From positions 460,477 through 524,476 of the forward strand of contig NZ_FTNN01000001.1 of the NCBI RefSeq assembly GCF_900156405.1: 64,000 nucleotides of DNA, given 5' to 3'. Below are positions 57,648 to 64,000 of this stretch, piece after piece. This DNA is from Shewanella morhuae. Its GTDB lineage: Bacteria > Pseudomonadota > Gammaproteobacteria > Enterobacterales > Shewanellaceae. The position numbers were made by a program, and so were the translations under genes. Every line of letters begins with the position of its first letter. Positions within the stretch are counted from its first letter, which is position 1. The notes beneath the pieces were generated by a model. The model saw only the letters and a program-made list of their open reading frames with translations. It made no database searches and had not been told where the DNA came from.

Positions 57648-58917
57648 AATACATAGAAATATACTTTTATTTGTATATATATTTTTTAACGCTGCCTACG
57701 TTTTTATATACGCTTTAGATGGTCATCTTGGTGGTGACCTTTCTAGTTTAAGTTGGCATTCAAATTTAGAAATTTTATTTTTCTCATTTTTTCTAGTTTT
57801 GATCAGCATCATTTTTTTTAATATAGGGGTTTTTACTTTTGTTAATAAAGTAAATATAGGAAAAAGAGGGCTGATACATCAAATACCTCCAAGTATGACA
57901 TTGCACGTATTATTTTTTTTTATTTTTATTTTCTATATTTTCTCTATATCTAAGGGGTTGGGTGTTAATGGTGTTGCTGATGAAAATGTAAAAAATGTTG
58001 GTTCAGTTTTTAAATATACTTTCTTTTTATTACAGCCTCACTTTCTTTTGTTAATTTATATATTTTGTTTTGCGGGTATAAGAAATTTTCTTTATAAAAT
58101 TATTGTAGTGGGTTATTTTTTATCTCCTTTAATTACAGGTGCAATGTCAACTTATATTTTGTTGTTGCCATATTTTGTTTTGTGTCATAAGTCAGGTGTT
58201 AATAACGCAAGGTTTAATTATCTTGTTTTGTTTTTTGTTGTTTTGGGTTTTGTTCTTGCTCCTTTGTTAAGGATTGCAAAGTTTGTAGCTCTATCTCTAG
58301 TATTGACTAATTTTAATAGTTCTTTCGAGTCAGTTAATTTTGTAGATAAAATAAGCTCTATACTCATAAGTATGGTTGGTGATGAAGGATTTCTGGGATT
58401 ATATTTTGATTTCGCTATACATACATTTGAAAGATTTCAAGTTGTAGCTAATATACAGTATTTGATTGATAACTCAATTATGTTCGAAAGCTTTTATTAT
58501 GATTTTTTTAGAACGCACTCAATAATAAACTTTACTTATCAGTTATTTTGTAACGTTAATGAATCTGCACTATGGATTGAGTCTGTTGTTGCAAATAAAA
58601 TTAATCCTGATATTAGCTGGAATGTGCACGTTAGCTTTTGGGGGCGTATGATTGTGTCAGGTGTAGATTCATTATTTATCTATATATTTATTGTATTTTT
58701 AGTTTTAACTTCTGTTTTTTTATCAAAAAAAATTAGTCCAAACTTAAATGAGTTAACTTGGTGCTATGTTCTTTTATTTGTTATTCATGGATGGTTTCTG
58801 GCGTTTTTCTTATTTGTTCAGACAGTTTTTATGTTTATTTTTTTACTTTATCTGGTTCGTTTTTTTCATATTTTTTTTATTTATGTTTCTAATTCTAAGG
58901 TGAGACTTAATGGATAG
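57634..58917 (+). CDS. wzy: candidate O-antigen polymerase (Wzy)
   Basis: The 427-residue, very hydrophobic, Phe/Ile/Leu-rich protein has about 10-11 membrane helices and a long loop (~230-330) near the C-terminal end, the usual topology of Wzy. No other polymerase candidate is in the cluster. It has no recognisable conserved motif, as is normal for this fast-evolving family. The ATG at 57634 overlaps the glycosyltransferase; the stop overlaps the Stealth gene by eight bases. It is one of the most AT-rich genes in the window. Confidence 0.72.
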   Translation: MKENKIHRNILLFVYIFFNAAYVFIYALDGHLGGDLSSLSWHSNLEILFFSFFLVLISIIFFNIGVFTFVNKVNIGKRGLIHQIPPSMTLHVLFFFIFIFYIFSISKGLGVNGVADENVKNVGSVFKYTFFLLQPHFLLLIYIFCFAGIRNFLYKIIVVGYFLSPLITGAMSTYILLLPYFVLCHKSGVNNARFNYLVLFFVVLGFVLAPLLRIAKFVALSLVLTNFNSSFESVNFVDKISSILISMVGDEGFLGLYFDFAIHTFERFQVVANIQYLIDNSIMFESFYYDFFRTHSIINFTYQLFCNVNESALWIESVVANKINPDISWNVHVSFWGRMIVSGVDSLFIYIFIVFLVLTSVFLSKKISPNLNELTWCYVLLFVIHGWFLAFFLFVQTVFMFIFLLYLVRFFHIFFIYVSNSKVRLNG

Positions 58918-59926
58918 TGATAAAAATGATAATGTCGACATTATTATATATTGGGTAGACGGCAGTGACCCTGAATGGCTCAATCAATATAGTAAGTATA
59001 AAGCAATGCCTCCAAAACGATTTAGAGATCTATCTACATTAAAATATGTTTTTAGGGGATTTGATAAGTTTTTTCCATGGGTAAGGCATATTCATTTTAT
59101 TACTAGTGGTCATTTACCTTCATGGCTTAATTTATCAAATCCAAGATTAAAATTTCACACGCATGAAAATATATTTATATATCCTGATGCGTTGCCAGTT
59201 TTTAATTCATCAGCAATAGAAATTAATTTTGCAAATATTGATGGGTTGGCTGAAAAGTTCATATTGTTCAATGACGATATGCTTGTTCTGAATCCTGTTG
59301 ATATAGAGCGATTCTTTATCAATAATCTTCCAGTTGATTATCTTAAACTGTCATATCCGAGGCAAGGTTTTATATATAGTAAATTGAAACCACAGAATTA
59401 TCTTGCTGCTCAGTTTATTATGAATGCTTATAAATATATAGGGCCATTGCGGGTCTTGGAACTTGATATAAAAAATATCTTCTCTAAAAACTATAGTATG
59501 ATTACTAATGTGAATAATTTGCTTTACTTTTTGTTACTAAAAGTTATGTGGTTAGATATATATCATCAACCTCAACCACACCTTAAATCAACCTGGCTTA
59601 AGTTCATCGGTGATAATAAAGATGGTGTAATAAAAAATACCGTATATTCGAAGTTTAGATCTCCAAACGATATCAATCAGTATTTGTTTCGTTTTATTAA
59701 TTTACTGTCTGGTCGGTTCTACCCAAAACAATTCCGTGATCATCTCTCTATTTATGTAAAAAATGAGCTTGACATTGATAAGGTTTTCCAATTAAGAAAA
59801 TTGCCAACTTTTCTATGTATTTGTGAAGAAGAGTCAATTGATGATCATAAGTTCGAAAAGTTGAAAATCGCATTAAGTAATAACTTACTTCGAATCTTTC
59901 CTGAAAAAAGCAGTTTCGAGAAATGA
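58910..59926 (+). CDS. Stealth-family polysaccharide phosphotransferase
   Basis: The 338-residue protein carries the Stealth conserved regions: CR1 DIIIYWVDGSDPEWL (~9-23), CR2 from LKYVFRGFDKFFPWVRHIHF through SSAIEINFANIDGLAEKFIL and FNDDMLVL, then a CR3-like stretch with PQPHLKSTW, and CR4 SKFRSPNDINQYLFRFINL. Known members transfer sugar-1-phosphate, giving phosphodiester-linked polymers such as Neisseria capsules. This suggests a phosphate bridge in the repeat unit; that is inference. It starts inside the end of wzy. Confidence 0.85.
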   Translation: MDSDKNDNVDIIIYWVDGSDPEWLNQYSKYKAMPPKRFRDLSTLKYVFRGFDKFFPWVRHIHFITSGHLPSWLNLSNPRLKFHTHENIFIYPDALPVFNSSAIEINFANIDGLAEKFILFNDDMLVLNPVDIERFFINNLPVDYLKLSYPRQGFIYSKLKPQNYLAAQFIMNAYKYIGPLRVLELDIKNIFSKNYSMITNVNNLLYFLLLKVMWLDIYHQPQPHLKSTWLKFIGDNKDGVIKNTVYSKFRSPNDINQYLFRFINLLSGRFYPKQFRDHLSIYVKNELDIDKVFQLRKLPTFLCICEEESIDDHKFEKLKIALSNNLLRIFPEKSSFEK

Positions 59927-59956
59927 TTTATTTCCATTTTTATTAAGAGGTGATTT

Positions 59957-60994
59957 ATGTTTGAAAGTAAAATTTTACTGATAACCGGCGGCACAGGATC
60001 TTTTGGTAATGCAGTACTGCGTCGTTTTTTAAATACTGATATAAATGAAATTCGCATTTTTTCCCGTGATGAGAAAAAACAAGATGATATGCGTAAGCAT
60101 TTTCAATCGGATAAATTAAAGTTTTATATTGGTGATGTACGCGACTACCAAAGTGTCGCCAATGCTATGCGTGGAGTGGATTATGTTTACCATGCAGCAG
60201 CGTTAAAGCAAGTCCCTTCTTGTGAGTTTTATCCGTTGGAAGCGGTAAAAACCAATGTGTTGGGTACTGAAAATGTATTAGAAGCCGCAATCAACCATAA
60301 GGTTGAACGTGTGGTTTGTTTGAGTGCAGATAAAGCCGTGTATCCCATTAATGCCATGGGGATTTCGAAGGCAATGATGGAAAAGGTGATTGTGGCCAAG
60401 AGTCGTAATCTTGAACATACCAATACGACAATTTGTTGTACTCGTTATGGTAACGTTATGGCTTCTCGTGGTTCTGTGATCCCGTTGTTTATCCGCCAAG
60501 TTGTTAATGGCGATGCCATCACTATTACTGACCCGAATATGACTCGCTTTATGATGACCCTTGATGATGCTGTCGATTTGGTTTTACATGCCTTTGAGCA
60601 AGGTAAAAACGGCGATATCTTCGTACAAAAAGCACCAGCTGCGACCATTGATGTATTGGTAAAGGCGTTACTGGAGATCATGAATAAGCCCGAACATCCA
60701 GTGAATGTAATTGGTACACGCCATGGTGAAAAACAATTTGAAGCACTTTGTAGTCGCGAAGAAATGTTTGTTGCGCAGGAACAAGGTCAATATTATCGAG
60801 TGCCAGCAGATAATCGCGACCTTAATTATTCAAAGTATTTCGAACAAGGTGAGCAAGATCTGTCTAAGGTTGAAGATTATAATTCTCACAATACTGAACG
60901 TCTCGATGTTGAAGGAATGAAAACACTCCTTCGTAAGCTCGATTTTATTCGAGAAATTGAAGCAGGCAATATCATTGTGCCAGAAGGGGTATAA
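59957..60994 (+). CDS. fnlA: UDP-GlcNAc 4,6-dehydratase, inverting (FnlA/WbjB/CapE)
   Basis: The 345-residue extended SDR enzyme has NAD-binding GGTGSFGNAVLRRF, RIFSRDEKKQDDMR, YHAAALKQVPSCE and the active-site block CLSADKAVYPINAMGISKAM. Together with FnlB and FnlC it starts the path from UDP-GlcNAc to UDP-L-FucNAc. The ATG at 59957 follows AAGAGGTG. GC rises again here compared with 56061-59926. The fnlB start is two bases after its stop. Confidence 0.94.
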   Translation: MFESKILLITGGTGSFGNAVLRRFLNTDINEIRIFSRDEKKQDDMRKHFQSDKLKFYIGDVRDYQSVANAMRGVDYVYHAAALKQVPSCEFYPLEAVKTNVLGTENVLEAAINHKVERVVCLSADKAVYPINAMGISKAMMEKVIVAKSRNLEHTNTTICCTRYGNVMASRGSVIPLFIRQVVNGDAITITDPNMTRFMMTLDDAVDLVLHAFEQGKNGDIFVQKAPAATIDVLVKALLEIMNKPEHPVNVIGTRHGEKQFEALCSREEMFVAQEQGQYYRVPADNRDLNYSKYFEQGEQDLSKVEDYNSHNTERLDVEGMKTLLRKLDFIREIEAGNIIVPEGV

Positions 60995-60996
60995 CA

Positions 60997-61878
60997 GTGA
61001 ATGTTTTGATCCTTGGGGCTACTGGGATGTTGGGGTACAGCCTGTTTAGCAATCTGGCAGATTATGCAGAGTTAACCGTAAAAGGTACTGTGCGTAGCAT
61101 AAAAGGAAAGCAGGCTTTTTTTGAAAAGTATCAAGATAAGCTGTTACTAGGAATCGATGTAACGGATATTGCTAGCATTGAGCGGGCAATTATAGAAGCT
61201 AAACCTGATGTGGTGATCAACTGTATCGGGTTGATTAAGCAACATGATATTGCCAAACAGCATGTTGCTGCGATTGAAATTAATGCCTTACTCCCACATC
61301 AATTAGCCGCTTTGTGTGACCAATATAATGCTCGTTTGATCCATTTTTCTACCGATTGCGTGTTTGATGGCAAGCAAGGGATGTATCATGAAGCTGACTT
61401 GCCAACCGCCACGGATCTTTATGGCAAATCTAAGTGCTTGGGTGAGGTTAACTATGGTCGCCATCTAACCTTACGCACCTCCATTATTGGTCATGAACTG
61501 GATTCCGCAGCTAGCCTGGTTGATTGGTTTTTAAGCCAGCGCGGCGCTGTGAATGGGTTTTCCAAGGCTGTGTTTTCAGGTTTGCCGACTTGTTATATCG
61601 CCAAACTGTTGGCCGACAACATTCTCTACAAACCTGAGATCTGCGGGTTGTATCATCTGTCGGTCGAACCGATTGATAAGTACAGTTTAATCTCGTTAGT
61701 GGCTAACATTTATGGCAAAGAGATTGAGATTAATGAGTCTACCCAACTGGTGATTGACCGTTCACTTAATTCTGATTTATTGCGCCAAGCGATCGATTTT
61801 ACTCCCCCAAGTTGGCCAGAGTTAATTGAATATATGCATAACGATTATTTAACAAGGTATGTCCCATGCAAAAACTAA
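60997..61878 (+). CDS. fnlB: UDP-sugar reductase (FnlB/WbjC/CapF-type)
   Basis: The 293-residue SDR protein begins MNVLILGATGMLGYSLF and carries CIGLIKQHDIAKQHVAAIEI, IHFSTDCVFDGKQG and YGKSKCLGEVNYG, typical of dTDP-4-dehydrorhamnose-reductase-like enzymes. In the FnlABC path it reduces the keto sugar before 2-epimerisation. The start is GTG at 60997. It overlaps fnlC by 13 bases. The order fnlA-fnlB-fnlC supports the assignment. Confidence 0.92.
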   Translation: MNVLILGATGMLGYSLFSNLADYAELTVKGTVRSIKGKQAFFEKYQDKLLLGIDVTDIASIERAIIEAKPDVVINCIGLIKQHDIAKQHVAAIEINALLPHQLAALCDQYNARLIHFSTDCVFDGKQGMYHEADLPTATDLYGKSKCLGEVNYGRHLTLRTSIIGHELDSAASLVDWFLSQRGAVNGFSKAVFSGLPTCYIAKLLADNILYKPEICGLYHLSVEPIDKYSLISLVANIYGKEIEINESTQLVIDRSLNSDLLRQAIDFTPPSWPELIEYMHNDYLTRYVPCKN

Positions 61879-62999
61879 AAGTGATGACTATTGTTGGCAC
61901 TCGCCCTGAAATTATCCGTTTGTCTCGTACTATCGCCAAGCTGGACGAGTTTTGTGACCACACTTTGGTGCATACTGGGCAAAATTACGATTATGAGCTT
62001 AATCAAATCTTTTTTGATGACTTGGGTATTCGTGCGCCAGATGTGTTTTTAGAGTGTGCCGGTGGCAGCGCTGCCGAAACAATGGCGCAAGTAATTAGCA
62101 AATCCGATAAGGTCTTTGCCGATTTAAAGCCTGAAGCGCTTCTTATTCTAGGTGATACAAACAGTGCACTAGCGGCTATTTCGGCTAAGCGTAAAAAAAT
62201 TCCAATTTTTCATATGGAGGCGGGTAACCGTTGCTTTGATTTACGTGTACCTGAAGAGATTAACCGCAAAATTGTTGATCATATTTCAGATGTAAATATG
62301 CCCTATAGCGATATAGCTCGCGAGTATCTGTTAAATGAAGGTATTAAGCCTGATTTAATCGTTAAAACTGGTAGCCCTATGGATGAGGTGCTGGCTTTTT
62401 ATCAGGATAAAATAGCAGCTTCTGACGTACTCTCTCGCCTGTCATTGGATCAAAATGAATACTTTTTAGTGAGTGTGCATCGTGAAGAAAATGTCGATTC
62501 TGATAAAAATATCCATAGCTACGTGCAGGTGTTAAATGAGTTAGCTGAAAAATATCAGTATCCGATTATTGTTTCGACTCATCCCCGTACGCGCAAAAAA
62601 ATTGATGCTTTAAATTTATCTTTCCACCCCTTAGTTAATTTATTAAAACCTCTCGGTTTTAGTGATTATGTTCGTCTGCAAATGGATGCCAAAGTGGTGC
62701 TAAGTGATAGTGGAACTATCACAGAAGAGTCCTCAATTTTAAATTTTCCAGCCGTTAATATTCGGGAGGCACAAGAACGTCCTGAGGGATTCGAAGAAGG
62801 TGCTGTAATGTTTACAGGTATGAGTGTCGAGCGAATATTACAAGCAATTGATATTCTTGAAAAGCAACCTCGAGGTGTTATTCGTTTGATTAATAAAGTA
62901 CAGGATTATGTAGCTCCAAATGTTTCTGACAAGGTGTTACGTACAATTTTAAGTTATACAGATTACGTGAACCGAGTTATTTGGAGAAAATCACTTTGA
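61866..62999 (+). CDS. fnlC: UDP-HexNAc 2-epimerase (FnlC/WbjD/CapG)
   Basis: The 377-residue epimerase has MTIVGTRPEIIRLSRTIAKL, HTGQNYDYELNQIFF, LGDTNSALAA, HMEAGNRCFDLRVPEEINRK and SDSGTITEESS. It performs the final 2-epimerisation giving UDP-L-FucNAc. The ATG at 61866 lies in the last codons of fnlB. Its stop overlaps the start of the following glycosyltransferase. Confidence 0.94.
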   Translation: MQKLKVMTIVGTRPEIIRLSRTIAKLDEFCDHTLVHTGQNYDYELNQIFFDDLGIRAPDVFLECAGGSAAETMAQVISKSDKVFADLKPEALLILGDTNSALAAISAKRKKIPIFHMEAGNRCFDLRVPEEINRKIVDHISDVNMPYSDIAREYLLNEGIKPDLIVKTGSPMDEVLAFYQDKIAASDVLSRLSLDQNEYFLVSVHREENVDSDKNIHSYVQVLNELAEKYQYPIIVSTHPRTRKKIDALNLSFHPLVNLLKPLGFSDYVRLQMDAKVVLSDSGTITEESSILNFPAVNIREAQERPEGFEEGAVMFTGMSVERILQAIDILEKQPRGVIRLINKVQDYVAPNVSDKVLRTILSYTDYVNRVIWRKSL

Positions 63000-63656
63000 A
63001 GTTAGCGCTTATCATTGATGATTATTTACCTGATAGCACAAGAGTGGCTGCGAAAATGTTTCACGAACTCGCAGTTGAGTTGATTACTAACGGTCATAAT
63101 GTAACGGTAATTACTCCTTCTGTTAGTCAGGTTCCGTCATTTCTTGAAGAAGATATCGATGGCGTCAATGTCTGGCGCTTCCGTTCTGGGCCCATAAAAG
63201 ATGTAGGCAAAGTGACCCGTGCCTTAAATGAAACCTTGCTTTCATTTAAGGCCTGGCAAGCCATCAAGCATAAAGTACAAAGTGATTCTTTTGATGGCGT
63301 TATTTACTATTCTCCTTCTATCTTTTTTGGCGGTTTAGTTTCAAAGATAAAGCAAGTATGTAAATGCCCATCATATTTAGTGTTGAGAGATCTGTTCCCA
63401 CAATGGGTCGTTGATGCGGGCATGATTCGAGCTGGTTCCTTGATTGAGCGCTATTTTAGGTTTTTTGAGCACTATTCATATCGTCAAGCAGATGTAATTG
63501 GCCTGATGTCTGAAAAGAATATTGAGGTGTTTTGTCAGGCAAATAGTACTCGATACCCAACTGAAATTTTGCGAAATTGGGCGGCGTTAACGCCCTACTT
63601 TACTCAACGTGAGACTGTTTCATTACGAAGTAAACTGGGTCTTGAAGGCAATGAAG
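62996..63656 (+). pseudogene. wbuB: L-FucNAc transferase (WbuB-like), 3' end removed by IS insertion
   Basis: The visible ~220 residues match the N-terminal half of a GT4-type WbuB glycosyltransferase: KLALIIDDYLPDSTRVAAKM, YSPSIFFGGLVSKI, LVLRDLFPQWVVDAGMI and MSEKNIEVF. Full-length relatives have about 400 residues. The frame leaves homology at GLEGNE, where an IS3-type end (TGGTCAACTA, 63657) begins, and stops at 63667 within the IS. The start is TTG at 62996 with GGAG at 62983-62986, overlapping the fnlC stop. The transferase is probably inactive unless the rest functions from another copy. Confidence 0.88.

Positions 63657-64000
<344 letters not shown>

Overview
The window looks like a chromosomal segment of a Shewanella-type marine gammaproteobacterium. 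The evidence is the gene order (flgJKL, two tandem flagellins, flaG-fliDTS, flrABC, fliE-R, flhBAFG, fliA, cheYZAB, ParC/ParP, cheW), the single-polar-flagellum regulators FlrA/FlrB/FlrC and FlhF/FlhG, and moderately AT-rich codon use. Genus is inferred from gene order and protein character; no search was run. Layout: 1-8834 holds the end of flgJ (start outside the window), the hook-filament junction genes flgK and flgL, flagellins flaA and flaB, flaG, the cap gene fliD, and the chaperone genes fliT-like and fliS. 9118-13079 holds the master activator FlrA and the FlrB/FlrC two-component pair. 13310-19185 is fliEFGHIJ, 19439-26296 is fliKLMNOPQR-flhB, and 26557-39025 runs from flhA through flhF, flhG, fliA and cheYZAB to a small membrane protein, ParC, ParP and cheW. 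Four sites with the sigma-54 signature GG-N10-GC lie just upstream of flrB, fliE, fliK and flhA, and a near-consensus sigma-28 site lies upstream of flaB. This fits a FlrA -> sigma-54 -> FlrC -> FliA hierarchy. 39244-45599 is a transition zone: a DUF2802-like protein; a convergent minus-strand pair made of a stand-alone FlhB C-terminal-like protein and a FliK-like protein; an MlaA-like protein lacking a lipobox; an RssB-like response regulator; and a POT-family peptide transporter. From 46081 to the end is a surface polysaccharide (O-antigen or capsule) locus. It opens with a rfaH-like antiterminator gene and a 787-base leader carrying three tandem ~80-bp repeats. Each repeat contains a copy of the RfaH recruitment signal ops; the first copy is a perfect match to the core. 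Next come a large SLBB export protein, a chain-length regulator gene broken by a one-base frameshift, rfbBA, a flippase, a VioA-type aminotransferase, an acetyltransferase, a glycosyltransferase, a candidate polymerase and a Stealth-family phosphotransferase. The UDP-L-FucNAc pathway genes fnlABC follow, then a FucNAc-transferase-like gene (wbuB-like) cut off by an IS3-family insertion sequence that runs off the right edge. Inferred chemistry: a repeat unit containing Qui4N(Ac) and L-FucNAc, possibly with a sugar-phosphate linkage. The low-GC block 56061-59926 looks separately acquired. The most notable observations are the triplicated ops leader controlled by an adjacent rfaH-like gene, the broken wzz, the IS-truncated wbuB, the stand-alone FlhB-C/FliK-like pair, repeated motifs in the CheA linker that may serve ParC/ParP polar localisation, and the 10-bp inverted repeat between the flrB promoter and its start.
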